Source: Sisyra terminalis (lineage: Eukaryota; Arthropoda; Insecta; Neuroptera; Sisyridae). Taken from it: a DNA stretch of 64,000 nucleotides. Within the stretch, counting starts at the first letter, position 1, and each line of letters opens with the position of its first letter. The notes under the pieces are model-generated. The model was not told the DNA's origin and made no database searches. It saw nothing but the letters and a program-made list of their open reading frames with translations. The DNA lies in assembly GCA_958496175.1 (NCBI GenBank), contig OY292275.1:21987001-22051000 (forward strand), written 5' to 3'. Positions 14,278 through 27,477 of the stretch are shown in pieces. Both the position numbers and the translations under genes were made by a program.

Positions 14278-17200
14278 ATATATATACTTATGGAAACACA
14301 TAAGAAGTTATATTTCTTAGTAAAAGTCTAGTTTTTTTCCCGATATAAGTTTCAATCGTTCTGTTTTACAATTGAAGTTCTAAACAGAATTGGCATCATT
14401 ATAAAACACTACTAGCTGCGTGAAATATTCTAAGCCAAAATTGGAAAATAACAAAAATATTCACTCACATGTATTTGCTTAAAAACATATTTGTTCTTTA
14501 TCTTTAACGGCATATGTATCTTTATTTGCTTTTAATTATTCTGATTTAAAATATCTTATCATTAATTTGTCAGTCATAAATTCAAAAAAATTGGTTAAAA
14601 TTTAAACGAATAGTTTATTTATCGCTATTTATCTATACAAATACAGTGAACAAAATCAACTTCCGTTATAAAATCCGTAATTTATTTTTTCCCTCTCATA
14701 GTGCCCCTAAAGAAGTATAATCTCCAAAATACTATAATTAAAGCAAAAGAAATCGTATTGCAAGTCTAGGATCAATATTAAATTATGTAAATAAATAATT
14801 TTAATTTCCATTTTTTTTAAACTAAATAGTATCTCAGTACCTACATGAGCTTTTTATCTTCAAAAGTTTCTACCAATTAAATACGTATTGATATTTTCAA
14901 GAATTTCTTTAAAAAAGCTTTTGCGATGAAAATTTACTAAGGTTTAATACTTAAAGAGAAGGACAAGGATAAAAAAGTTGTAAAAACATGTTTGAATACA
15001 TATTGAATTTACAAATTAAAATAAAATTAATTAATTTTGAATAAGCAAGTTTGTTGAAGCAAAGGGAAGTAGTAAATTTGATGATACAAATTTAAGCTGC
15101 TAATTATAAACTGTTAATTTGAATGCATAATTAAAATGAATTCATATATCTACCTACGCCAATTTAATAAATAAATCGATCAAAGAATGATGAGAGATTT
15201 CTTGTATTAAAACCAAATTCAAAATTGCTTATTTATAGATGCCTACATGAGATTACTTTGGTCAATTTCTTATTGATCACAATAGTACAAATTTCAATTT
15301 TTAACTATAAACAAACGTTCCCAATTTATTGCATATTTTTTTTTTTCATTTTATAGCCAATCTTCAAAATTTTTAATTAATTCTAATTTCCAATCAGAAA
15401 TTGTTCTTTGAAAGTCTAAGCTTCAGTATTGATATTGAAATTACTAAAAAAAATTGTTGAAATATTTAGTTAGCAAAAATAAAAATGCAAAAACCAACTT
15501 TACAATTCAACGAAATAATATTTCGCAAAAATTTTGAAATTTCTGATATTAGATTCAATATAGAAAACATAAAACAAAAAAGATATGTTTCTATCCATTT
15601 TAATGGAAAAAAGGTTTGGCAAAATGCAATGCTTCATTTTTATTTGTTAAAATGAGGTTTAAAACAAATTATCAAAATTTATGTGAACAGGTAATATTTA
15701 CTGTAAATGTAAATTTTATTGTCCAATGTTTACATTATACAATTGGGCTTCTGTTAGAATTTTTAGATGTTTAGACTTCTATTAAGGCTCAAGATAATAG
15801 CTTCAGAATCAAACATACTAAATGTAAAATACTCATCATTATAAAGTACTCCAAACTGAATAAGTCTCCATTGATCAATTACAATTAATATTCCTTGGAC
15901 ACTTTTTTTCACTTTTTCCAACTTTTGCGTTGATATTTGCGTTAACTATCGACCTTAGGTTATTGAAAGTTAGCTTATTCGATATAGCCTTTGAATTTCT
16001 CTATCGATTGGTGTGAAGAAAGATCTAGAAAAGCTTACCTAAGAACAATTATTATCTATCATTTATCATTCTTTTTCTGAAATTTGAAATCGTAGACTAA
16101 ATACTTGTCGATTTTATGAAATTTTTGTCCAGCATATATTTTTTCAAAGTTTCAAATGAAACATTTATCAAATAGCTACAGATTGTTACGAACGAAGAAT
16201 AATAATTTCGAAACAATTAGAACTTTCCGAAAAATTGAATAATTACTATTGTGTTATTTCCCTAAAAGTTATCAACAAACATTGTAACTTTATAACATTT
16301 TTTCTCATTTATATCGATATTTACAATTCTAATCAGTAGTTAATGGTTTACAAAATATATAAAATTGTTACCACGTTAGTAATGTACAAATACAATTCCT
16401 GTTCATTCATAAAAAATTAAACATACCTATAAAGCAATACCGTTAAATGAAGAGTATTGTGAAAAAAATTATCCTGAGTGCAACAAGACAGCGCCAATTT
16501 TGTTTCAAAATTTCAAACAGAATTATTTTCGATTGTAAAACAATAATTTAAGGAATGGTTTTTCCCTTAAAATGAACAAGAACTTCTGGACTGAATCATA
16601 CTTACCTACGTAACTGCGTAAAGAAATATTGCATTTAAAGGATATTTGCGAGATAAAACAAATCGGAAAGTTATGAAAGTAAAAATACATGCATAAAATT
16701 TGATCTGAAATTGGTCGTTTTTCTGTTAAGAGCTAGTTTTTTCAACAGATTATAAAACAATGTAAAACCTTCATGTGAAGAAAAATGTGAAAAAAATTGT
16801 GTTCCACAATCCTGTATACCACAATTTAGGTTCAAACTTTCAAAAAAGACAATTTTCCATTATAAATTAAGAATATAAGGAATGTTTTTTTTTAAATTAA
16901 CCGAATATTTTTATCATCTTAAAACTAACTTAAAAACAAGAACTTTATTGTTGGGAAAACAAAGTCCAATTAATCATTCATTAAAATTAGACGCAGCTAT
17001 GGCGTTAAAAAGTTTCCGACCAATTTTTCTCTAATTTCCTGCTAATTTTTGTATCGTGTAGTTTATCTTTTACTCACCTAGAATATCTCTTAGAAAAAAT
17101 ATATCTTTTTCATACACTTTAGTATATTTTTCGATAAGACAAATTCAATTTAAGTTTGTTATATTACATTTACCATTAAAATTAATGATATTCCTTAAGT

Positions 17201-17784
17201 ACGAAAAATAAGGAAGTATACGATAGACTTGTCGATTTTGTAGTATTTCACCGTCGTGGTTCGAATATTATTAGAAATTTTTAATAAATTTAATCTATCT
17301 TTCTCACTGCGTTTCTATAAAAGGATTGCTTTTACCAAGTCAAGTTTCTATTCAAAATGTAAAAATGCATATATTTTACTTTAAGTCTTATTTAGTCTTA
17401 TACTCCTAAGGCAGATAAAAATCTAATAAACTTATAAACGCATGATGGAAAAATGTTGATACTGCCGCACATTATTTCAAAAGAATTAATATCTTTTTTA
17501 TTATTATTCTAACTACTCATCATTGTATTCCAATAATGAAGAAAACTGAACAAAATAGTCAAAAGTGTGACCCAAACAGAATTGAAATAAATAACTATTA
17601 AAATAGTTTATTAATGTTCAATTTAATTTAAATATACAATATAATAGTTCTATTAAATATATACATAATATATACGTAATAATAAAAACTTTTATGTATA
17701 TTAATTATTATTACATTATACATAACTAATAAATATATACAATATTGGATTTTTGGATCTAGATTGTTACGATTGTATAAAAAA
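13611..17784. other. Intergenic sequence, no gene recognised
   Basis: Very AT-rich, with no coding signal apart from the microsatellite listed separately. Confidence 0.5.
14201..14287. repeat. (TA)n microsatellite
   Basis: About 85 bp of near-perfect TA dinucleotide repeat, with a single TTTA interruption near 14262. It is likely to be length-polymorphic and prone to assembly error. Confidence 0.95.
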
Positions 17785-18600
17785 ATAGCTTGCATATTTC
17801 CCGGGAAACGCTATTTAAAGAAAAAGCTCAATTTGGATCATTTTTCAAATATTGAATTTTCCATAACTTTTTCTCACCATTTATTAGTGTTGTTTTGATA
17901 CTCGAGAGTTCTGAACGAAATAATTTCATCACGCATATATATAATATTAATCGCTCGCTTTCATAAGTATTTAAGCTTCTATATTAGGTATATTATGTGT
18001 AAATAAATAGAGCTTTTTCTTTAAATAGTGTTTCCCGGAAAAACATGCAAGCTATTAAATGTTTTCTTTCGGAACTCCCGAACGCCAAAAACATCAATTA
18101 ATGATGCAAAAAAATTTTCAAAATTTCAATATTTGAAAATTACTAAAATCGAGCTTTTTTTTCAAGTTGCAATGTTCGGGAAAATATGTATTCTAAAAAC
18201 ACCAATTAATAGCGCAAAAATATTTTTAAATTGTTAAAGTAGAGCTTTTTCATTGAATAGCTTTTTCTTTGAATGGTTTTTCCTGGAAAATTATACAAAC
18301 TATGAGGATTTTTCTTTCGGAAGTCTCGAACGACAAAAAAAATCGAAGTTTTAATAATTATAGAAAAGCTCGAAACGTCAGGTTAGCACTAAATAGGGTT
18401 TTCATGGAAATTATGCGACCGACAATTTATTTTTCCACAACTTTTGAAAGACAAAAAACACCAAAATATTCTGTAGTTATTTTTTCGAAATTCCAAAACC
18501 GTAGTGCTAACTTGATGGATATTAATTTTAACAAGGTCAAATTGGTCATAAGAAGGAAACGTCCATTGTGTCATACGCTTCTTTCTTCTGACCATTTTTA
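17785..18600. repeat. Palindrome plus diverged tandem array
   Basis: An approximately 46-bp inverted repeat pairs 17785-17829 with 18010-18056; both arms carry the TTTCCCGG core and the AGCTTTTTCTTTAAATAG block. Downstream, related blocks recur as diverged tandem units near 18150, 18240-18290 and 18370-18430, each with AGCTTTTTC(T/A)TTGAATAG, TTTCC(T)GGAAAA and TTTCTTTCGGAA words. The open frames at 18028-18601 are produced by this repeat and look non-genic. The array could be a decayed complex transposon or a local amplification. Confidence 0.6.
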
Positions 18601-20318
18601 AAACTTCTTAATGCTGCTCTTATATTGAAAATTGTTGTTTAATTGTTTATTATAGAAAACAATAGAAATTGTTTTATTAATTTTTAACTTATGTAATAAA
18701 AAATTATAATTCTTCTATCTGGAGGCTTATTCTCTTTGAAGTACTAGTTTAGTATTACGTACTTATCTCCCACGTGTCAGAAAATTATTCTGAAGAGGAC
18801 CTATATATTTCTCACGGTTATAATAAATAAAAATATCATCCCTGTTTTAGGGATAGCGTGCCATCCCAAAATTTCTCCGAATTTCTTTATTCTTTGGTGA
18901 TTTAGAGAATACACGTTTCTTCAAATTTCATCTTTATCTTAATAATTTTCGAGTAAAATGAATGAGACATATAGACAGATGAGCATGGCGAATCATGGTG
19001 GTTGGTAGTTTTTACCATATGGAACCGTAAAAATTGACATATTTTTGAAAAAGTTGTGATTGAAAACATAAAGTGCTATTTTCTTTATTTTTACATCCCT
19101 TCACACCAGTTGGTAAAAAAAAATAAAAATGGCAGAAATATATTTATGCGAGTATAATTACGTTATATATAGTTGTAATATAGCTATATTTATAGAATGT
19201 AACAGGATTGGTAAATGTATCGAAACTTAAGTAATACATAAATTTTATGTTTTAATAAAAATAATTACATGATAAATTTAATTATTTTATTTTTCAAATA
19301 TTGCTTTAGCTCTATAAATTTTCACATTACAATCTAAGTTCTATCCAAAATTTTAATACATACATGCATTTAACTGAAATAAGATTTTTTTATAATTGTT
19401 CCTTTCGCAATTTCATTATAATTAAATACATATCTACTTTTACAAGCAAAAATTTAAAAATTTTAAAGCTTTCAAAAATGCTTTTTCACTGAAAGAAAAC
19501 ATACCAATAAATTATCATAAACTTAAATGAATGAAAAGAAAGTTACGATTTATTAACCAATTAATGTTAAATTACATCTAAGGAAACATTTTCTTATATT
19601 GTTTGTTAAAAGTGTAAAGATAAATCGGGTTAAGTATACAAAATTGGAAAATTTAATTCTAAAGGAAGAAATTTGAAGAAGTCAATTTTTGTTACTAGTA
19701 ATTAAATTAATATATAAACAATATTATTTCAAATTAAATAAAGATTTTATTAGGGTGTTCTATGTCCTCAAAATGAATGAAGTTTAACCTGTTAAACAGT
19801 ACAACTATCGTAAATAAAATTTCTGCGTTTAAATAATTTTTAATGAATTTTATTAAGCTATTTTAATCGAAACAATTTTTCAAATGTATCAAGAGCTAAC
19901 AAAACGAATAGTTTAAATCTGAAGAACCTATAACTCCTGATTTTTTTTATTATCAAGTTTAATATGTGAATCTATCATTTTTAATTTTTACAATTAATTT
20001 TATTGTTCATTTTTTTTCTGATATAGTTAAATAATAATAAATTATTTAGATTTTTAACTTAAGCTACAATCGAACAATGTAAATTTTTAGCACGTAATAA
20101 TTCTTGATAGCATAATATTTTTTTATGATTTTATTTGTTAAATTGAAAAAATGAAAGGAAATGTATAATGTATTTTACTTGACATATATTTTATAACCAA
20201 GTCTGAGCTTAGTGTACTGTAAGGTAGTACTTTATATCTATTTACAATTGTACACAAATAAAAATATTTTAAAACTTCTAAGAGTGTACAAAATAACAAA
20301 ATCATATTATATACAATA
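18601..20318. other. Intergenic sequence and likely 3' UTR of the HAPSTR1-like gene
   Basis: No separate gene is seen. The part nearest 20318 is expected to be the 3' untranslated region of the minus-strand gene that ends there. Confidence 0.4.
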
Positions 20319-23300
20319 CTACATATAACGTTGCCGTTTCTGTTGGTGAGTAGGACTATCCATTGTAACATCAGTAGGGCTAGAACTCGGTGCCGGTCTT
20401 TTACAATGACGTGCGATTTCTGATGCTATGAAGGCAGATAAATCTCCTTGAGTTGTATTATGTTCTACTCGATGTGGTGAACGATTAAGTCTATTGGTAG
20501 TAGTTGTATTTATTTGTGTGGTTGCTAATGCTTCACTAAACATATCAAGATTCGTCTCTGTTTCGGGAGCTGTTGGTGTTAAAGTTCGTGATCTTGGTGA
20601 ACTTCTGAAATAGATTTCAAATATAAATATAGAACTGAAATAAAATAAAGGTATGGAAATAAGAGCTTGCCTTAGAAGTGATCGATTTGTGGGCTGGATA
20701 GGTGGAGGCCGTCCAGTTAAATATGCTATCAGGTCGTCTTTACGGATGTGGGTTCGTTTATACTTGCGTATCCAACTTATAAATTCTCGAGATCGTCGAG
20801 CATTACCAATAGAAATACCAGCTTCTTCTGACCGTTTGACACTCTCCATGGACGCTAAAATATGATTAAATTTTATAGAAATGAATTTAAATGTACTACT
20901 GTTTTATTCAAATCAATACAAAAATCCATTTTAGTAATTTATTTAAGTTAACAACTTTGTCAATTTAGTCAACTTTGGAAATTATAATGGTGCCAGCTGC
21001 ATCGTTGTAACTCAAGTCTAGCGCTTAAGAAATACTTTTGTTGTTACCTCAATCGGTAAATATTACATCTCGAGGGTTTAAAACGCTCGAAGCGAACCCC
21101 GTGAATGCAATTAAAAAAATACACAAAAGTTAACCCCTTTAAAAAATATTTGGCGCATGTGTACTTTAGCACACCCACAATCTGGCAATGTTGCATTTTC
21201 GTCTTTGTTTTTAATTTAATTCGCGATTAAATCGGTCCAGAATGAAAATTTAGCCATAAAAAAGATAATTATACCATACTAGAATTGAATAAACAAAAAT
21301 ATCGAGAATTAAATTAAAAAGAAAGTCGAAAATGCAACGTTGCCAGATTGTGAGTGTGCTAAAGTACACTTGAGCCAAATATTTTCAATACAAAGTAGGT
21401 ACCAATGGTATAAGAATAAGAAAAAAAATATATATTTTGAATAATCACACTTCACCACGATAATGAAACATAGAGAACATTATTACAAATATTCGTTTTT
21501 TTCTGTAATTTAGTTTTAGATATTTACACACAAAATGCGTTTCGTTGAAGAAATGTTATCTTATGCTTAATCAACTGATATCATTCATTCATTTAATCAG
21601 TAAAAGTTCAGGAAAGGCGATTAAGAAGGTTTATATTTGTCTTCTTTAAAAGTATCTCTTGCATAAAAGCAGCCATTATAAAAATTTTCTCTAATTTATT
21701 CAGACAAGAAAAATATTCAAAAGTAAAAATAGAATAGCCAGGCAACTAGATGATAGAAATACTATTTTGGAAATTGATTTTAATTTAACTTTATTTCAAA
21801 TATACCTCGATAAAGCCCGGTTACAGTTTCAGCGGCTAATCGAAATGCAGTCCATAGTGTTGCAGCATCATCTGCATGTGGTAATCGTTTAGCTAGAAAT
21901 AAAAAAAACATGTTAACTTTAAATTCCTATTGGTACTGTGCAAATCAAAAATTATTGGTTTCTACTATGATTATGTTAAAACAATTACAAATAGTATTGT
22001 GAGAAAAAAGTTTCTGGAAGTTCGAAAACTATTTTTGAAGGAGTTGCATAAAAATAATCATTTTCTATTTTTGAAGATTTGACCATTAGTTGGCCATTTA
22101 GAATTCTTTAGAATTAATTCTCAAAAAATAATTGTTAGGGGCATTTAGCATCAAGAATATTCGGGTTAGTTAAATCATATCTACTAGTCTAAATTTTGCT
22201 GCGTATGTAATTAGACGAGCAAAATATTTTTAGACTTTACTTGGTTGATCTAAATGCTCTTAAAATAAGCCTAATGGGCATTTTTTAAGAATCCCTTATT
22301 TTTTACTAAATATTTCTTCATAGAATGTCTTTTCATTTTATAGTTTTCTACGGATACGAGGTTCAAATATGATGAAAACGAATAAAAATCTAAAAAGTAT
22401 TTAGTCATTTACCGGTACTTTAAAACAAATAAGATCTTAAACGACTCTAGAGTTAATGAAAATTTTTAAATCGAGAAATATGGAAAGTTTGATCGTTATA
22501 ATGTTCGAACTTAGCATCAACCAATTTCGAGGCGGCCACCTTGATCACTCGTTTGCCAGTAGACCAAACCTAAAATTATCATTTAAGAATTTACGACATT
22601 TTCTTTCTTACAATACCATAAATATTTGATAAATATTTGGAATTATTGGTACATTAAAACAAGTAATAACATTCTTTCATAATTCTATGAAATACTCTTC
22701 CATAACCAAAATAGCTTTAATTCCTTTCAAATTAATATCTTGAGGTTGTATTACTTTTTGCATATCTATATTTGTAATACACATTTATCTTAGGAAAACG
22801 TCATTCTAAAATTAAAGCTGAACTAATCATATTACTCAATTAAACCATTTAATAATTCTTTAGACTTCATGGTAATTGTAATGATTGTATATAAAAGCGA
22901 TAATTGATAAAAAACTTATTTAATTAAAAATGAATAAATGCGTAAGACTTCGTGATAATTTTAGCAGAAAATATATTCAGTTGGTTGATGTTTTTCTTTC
23001 TTCTTTCTTATAGAATATTAGTCATAAAAATATATTTTTTTTAAGAAAAATAAAACTCTTCATCCTAGTTGCATTTTAATTGAAATTAATATTTAACTTG
23101 CAAAAACGTATAAATCTTTTTCTTTTGTGATACTCCAGAATAGAGATCGATACAATAACTAAAACGTTAGCCAACTCATGAGAAATTAATACCACACCAT
23201 ATCGAAATGGCTGCTAATTTAACAAAAATTGACTTCAAAATTTTGGAACAATGATCAAATAATTACTTTACCTGCATATAAATGACCAATAGCTCCTGCA

Positions 23301-23437
23301 GAATCCTGAAAGTGTCCAAACAAAACTGTTCTGCATGTCTCACCAACATTTGCGTATTCTTCATCAGCATCTAAACCTTGAGAATCGTATTGTTGCTCCC
23401 ATTGAGAATACCACGTATTATCGTTATTAGGATCCAT
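20319..23437 (-). CDS. HAPSTR1: HAPSTR1 homologue (C16orf72 family stress regulator)
   Basis: Four coding exons are deduced: 23272-23437, 21806-21892, 20671-20854 and 20319-20604. Phases agree and give 240 aa (human protein about 275). Recognition rests on colinear blocks I recall from human C16orf72: the N-terminal W-[YF]-S-x-W-E-x-Q, an exon-2 block TLWTAFRLAAETVTGLYR, an RR-x(3)-[FL]-x-W-[IV]-[RK]-K helix followed by RKDDLIAYLTGRPPP, and the C-terminal D-L-x-x-F-I-x-x-E-[IM]-A with DSPTH near the end. The human protein binds the HUWE1 ubiquitin ligase and tunes stress signalling, mainly in the nucleus; a like role here is inference. Intron 3 would be a 66-nt GC-AG intron; if retained the frame stays open (262 aa). 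The gene is divergent from AKAP10. Confidence 0.85.
21144..21385. mobile_element. MITE-like palindromic element in HAPSTR1 intron 2
   Basis: About 70-bp terminal inverted repeats face each other: AAATATTTGGCGCATGTGTA with TACTTTAGCACAC on the left, and the reverse complement with few changes on the right. Both arms run through CAATCTGGCAA-like and TGCATTTTCG blocks. A diverged second copy of the left half and middle lies at about 35870-36060. No coding capacity is seen. The superfamily was not determined. Confidence 0.75.
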
Positions 23438-24031
23438 TGAATGAAATTATATCGATTTAAATTATAAAAAAATATATTGTAAAACTGTATACAATTAGAT
23501 TGTTCAATTTTTTTAACACTTAACGACAAAAACGAGAGCCATTATAATAAAAGGAATAGTTCTTTTTCGTTTGGTAGTAAGCCACCTGAAGCCACCCCAA
23601 AACCAGTTGAAGTATAGTGGTGGGAGATGTTTTGTGGGATTCTGTACAATTGTTACTAGAACAGTTGTCAATTTTTGTGTCAAAGTTGAATATTTTGGTT
23701 TGAATCTCGAATAATTTCGTAAACAAAAAGAACCCGAACTGTTCTTAACCGTTCGGGATACTTTCTAATACAAATGAGAATTTTTTATTGACACTATTTG
23801 ATACTATCTTCATGTTCGTTTTCGTAATGTTAATACGATTTTGACTTTTATATATGACGTGTTATTATTGAAAAAATACTAACGTTTTGATTGAAAAGAT
23901 ATAAAAAATGGTACATTTACACAATTTTAACAATACATAGTATCACTCTCAATTTAACTATGTCGAATTACCTATATTTAATTCACTTGCCAAGGATGTA
24001 CCTAAGACTGCACATGACAAAATAATAAGAA
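23438..24031. promoter_or_regulatory. Shared head-to-head promoter region, HAPSTR1 / AKAP10
   Basis: The HAPSTR1-like start codon (23437, minus) and the AKAP10 start codon (24032, plus) are 594 bp apart and divergent. Both 5' untranslated regions and both core promoters must lie here unless there are untranslated upstream exons. I see no clear TATA box at a sensible distance for either gene. Confidence 0.5.
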
Positions 24032-25963
24032 ATGATGAACTTTTGGAAAAAATCGGGTAATTAATCTGAATTTACTTTAAATTTAGGCAATTCTATAAAC
24101 TTATTTATATCATATTATTAAATAAATGGTAAACATTAAATGTTATTCATTGTAAATGTATTTATGTAGGTCAAAAAGAAAAGTGCGCCTCAATACAAGT
24201 TACAAATAATCCGCAATGTAATGGCAATTTTGTCGTTAAAAACGACAACTTTACATCAAACTTAAATGAAAAACCATTAGTTTCATTGTTCACACCAGAC
24301 ATACTTGAATATGGTATGTAAAAGTTTTTTTCTTTTTTTTATAAATGCTTAAACCCACTTTTAATTTGTAGGAGAAACAGTGGAAAAATATGCCGAATTT
24401 TCAAAGTTATCCAAATCATTGCTTGAAATTCTTCAAGAACAAGGAGCATTGGGATACTTCGTTCAATATTTAGATAGTCGAGGCGCACTGGCGTACGTTA
24501 AATTTTGGTTGGACGTTGAAAGTTTTCGATCTTCAGTACTTTCCAGCTTGTCATCTTCATCTCCATTTTGTATAAACATAAATCGTTACGATTTAGAATC
24601 GGAAAGTACAGTAGAAACAGTTCCTTCAACATCGCACGATAGCCTTTCGATAAGTACTGATTGTGACTCATTTACGGCTGATTCTACCAGCATTTTTGAC
24701 GATTCCTACCAAAGTGCTTTTGATTCAGGACGTACGGCAACAGCAAGTGAACCTTTAGATAATAAACAATATAATTGTGATCTACAAAATGGATTTAGCA
24801 CTAGTCAATGTGATAGTTTAGAACATAATGATTTAAAACAAACCGATCAAAATGAAAAGCTACAACAGGCCTTGGTAAACGATGCTATTAGAATATTTAA
24901 AAAATACATTCTTCCAAAGGCAACTTACTGTATTCGTTGCCCTGAAGAAATGCGAAATAACATCATAACAAGATTATGTAATGTTCGTTTCGATGGTCAT
25001 TGTTTTGACGATGCACAAAATTTTGTTTTCCAAATTATGGAACGTGATTTTTACTCAGATTTTTTAAGAAGTAATTACTATTGTAAACATCAAGTCGATG
25101 TTTTAACCAGTGGAAATGTAGGCCTATCTGATATTTTATACAATGAAACGGCTTTATTTTATTTTATGGAATTTTTGGAACAAGAACAATGCCGTGATTT
25201 ACTCGAATTCTGGATTGCTATAATTAACTTTAGGCATAATTTAAAAGAAAATTCCAATCATAATTTTGATCAAATACAGGGCGATGCAATTATACTATAT
25301 GACAAATATTTTAGTTTACAAGCCACAAGTCCGTTAGGCTTTCCTGATTCAATTCGATTTGATATTGAACAAAATATATGCCACGAAAATGGACCACAGA
25401 TCGATTGTTTCGATAAGCCAATGAAACTGGTTGAAATTGTCTTGGAGAAAAACTTTTTAAAATTATTTTTGACCTCGCAGCTGTTTTTTAAATATTTATC
25501 TGAATTAATTAGTACGATACAAACAAGTTCTTCTGCTTCTTTACCAGGAAGGCATAGACGAATAGGTTCTGATACTAGCAGCGAAATAAGTAGCATATCT
25601 GCACACAACACTTTATTAGCAATGGAAGATCATTTCTATAGTAAATTGAAAAATAAACGTAAAAATAGTGAGACTGATATGAGTATAGACACACGTCACC
25701 TGTACGACCCTGATTCCTTGTGGCGTAGGAAAAAAACCGGTGGTTTATCTTTAGGTCGCGTAAATGAACTTGGAAGGTTTGAACGAGCCATAGAACCAGA
25801 ACCTGATCGAAAAAGTGAATCGAAACTGGGATTAGTGATGAAGAAATTAGTCAACATTCAAGAAGACAAGGCGAAGGAAGAAATGGCTTGGCAAATCGCT
25901 GAAATGATTGTCAAGGATATAACAAATTTGACTTTAAGTGAATCCCCACCCCATGATTTATAA
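24032..25963 (+). CDS. AKAP10: A-kinase anchoring protein 10 (dual RGS, PKA anchor)
   Basis: Three exons are deduced: 24032-24056, 24170-24313 and 24372-25963, total 1761 nt, 586 aa. The first exon encodes MMNFWKKSG, comparable to MSFFRRK at the human start. RGS domain A is split by a Ser-rich insertion: residues about 70-113 (ALGYFVQYLDSRGALAYVKF) and about 220-295 (FYSDFLRSNYYCKHQVDVLT). RGS domain B covers about 310-440, with ILYDKYFSLQATSPLGF. The C-terminal helix, about 558-583 (EEMAWQIAEMIVKDIT), is the amphipathic PKA regulatory-subunit binding helix. In mammals AKAP10 (D-AKAP2) tethers PKA to membranes and binds Rab4/Rab11; the mammalian C-terminal PDZ ligand is not evident here (ends PPHDL). 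It is convergent with GPR143. Confidence 0.95.
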
Positions 25964-26116
25964 TTTTATTGACTGAATATATTTCTTATATCTTCATTCG
26001 TATTGGTTTCTAAAAATTTCATATCCAACCAGTATTGTAGAGTTTCTTCTTAACTACTAGTCACAAATTCTATTTAATAACTCTTTTGGTTGAATAATAA
26101 CTAATACTAAAGAAAA

Positions 26117-26122
26117 AATAAA
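26117..26122 (+). terminator. Polyadenylation signal AATAAA after AKAP10
   Basis: First canonical AATAAA downstream of the AKAP10 stop codon, about 155 nt past it. Further candidates lie near 26385. Confidence 0.5.
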
Positions 26123-26571
26123 TTATTGAAATTTTATTCTAATTTTAAAGAAAGCTCAACTTCTTGGTGTTAATAACCGAAACATGTGCAAAAATGAACA
26201 ATTGGATCTTTTATTTTCTTTAAATTTTTTCTCTTTAAAAATAAACATACCTTATAGTTTTAAATATTATAGAAATATTACTTTATATAACATGTAAATA
26301 CATTTGTTAATAATTGCAAAGATTATTCATATTCTAAGACATAAATTGTATATGTTCCACATTTTTGTAACATAGAGAAACTATAAATAAAAAATATATA
26401 TTTTACCGCTAGTTTATTATTTTGATTTTATGGGATATGGACGGGGGTTAACATTTTAAATATCCTTGTGCTACACTGATAGAACAAATATGTTCAAATG
26501 TTTAATTCTTATTAACAAGTAACTAATTTGATTTCTAAAATAAAACTCAATAGGGTCCAAAATGAAATTTT

Positions 26572-26838
26572 ATGAATTCACTAATTACGTGAGACTTTAA
26601 GGGGGAGAGGGCGTCGAGCAAAATCTCACACAATTTCACGTGGAGGAGAGGAAGGTTCCCGGCAAATATCACGTATTTTTTTAAAATTGTTCTTTTTTAT
26701 GTAATCAAAGCACAGATTAACTCATTTACAATGCAACTACGCGTTTTAAAAAATTTCACGTGATATTAGGGGAGGGGGTTGAGTAGAACCTCACGAGCTA
26801 AAATTGTCTCCCGTAATTAATGGATGCTTCCTAAGGTA
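26572..26838. mobile_element. Diverged MITE, ACTAATTACGTGAGAC ends
   Basis: The left end (CACTAATTACGTGAGAC, from about 26578) and the reverse complement of the right end (CCATTAATTACGGGAGAC) match as terminal inverted repeats. The interior has purine-rich AGGGGGAGAGGG and GGGGAGGGGG patches. The ends resemble those of the element at 38025, so it may be a distant relative. No target duplication was resolved. Confidence 0.5.
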
Positions 26839-27280
26839 TGAGATTGGTCGCGAGTTACGACTGAAAATAAACTCAGCAAGTTGTGTAGAGCCCGAAATTT
26901 AAAAAATGTTTGAAAGGCATCAACATTGATTTGATTTTGTTATTTTTGAAAAATTTATTTGTTACCTTATGCTTTAAAATTTAAATGGCCTCATACTGTA
27001 AAAAAATATTTATTTGTAATGTGTAAAAGGTGTTATAAAATTTTGCAAATCTAATATGGTCCTTTTGCCAAAAAAGGACCATTAAGCTCTTATTTGGAGT
27101 ATCAAAAATAAAATTAGTGATAAAATTTAGAAAAACTTTATTTTTAAATACACAATTGTATAAGTCAGCGTTCTAAAACTACATATTATAATTTATAAAA
27201 ATTCAAGACATTTTGTATGGCACTCATAAAATCTTTTAGGGGAATTAATTTAATAATCACAGTTTATTATAAAGCAATAA

Positions 27281-27455
27281 AGGGCCAATCATAAATTATG
27301 TAAGGTACTTTGAGAGGAGGAGTCTTTAATACAATAAATTTCTGATTTCTCCTATTTTTTACTAAAAAAAAAGAATAAAGTTTTAATTCACTTAGATGGG
27401 ACGGAATTCTAAACAGGGCCAAATTTACCTTATATAGTTTATGAATTGTCCCCCA
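27281..27455. mobile_element. MITE in the GPR143 3' flank
   Basis: The ends GGGCCAATCATAAATTATGTAAGG and, on the other strand, GGGGACAATTCATAAACTATATAAGG form terminal inverted repeats related to the better-preserved element at 38025-38251. It ends 23 bp past the GPR143 stop codon, so it is probably transcribed in that gene's 3' untranslated region. Confidence 0.55.
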
Positions 27456-27477
27456 ATAAACAATTAACATATTTTTT

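Noticed and set aside
18028..18601. Two plus-strand frames of 69 and 110 codons
   Set aside because: They are generated by the diverged tandem array and share its repeated words.
25270..25611. 113-codon minus-strand frame
   Set aside because: Antisense shadow of the AKAP10 coding exon.
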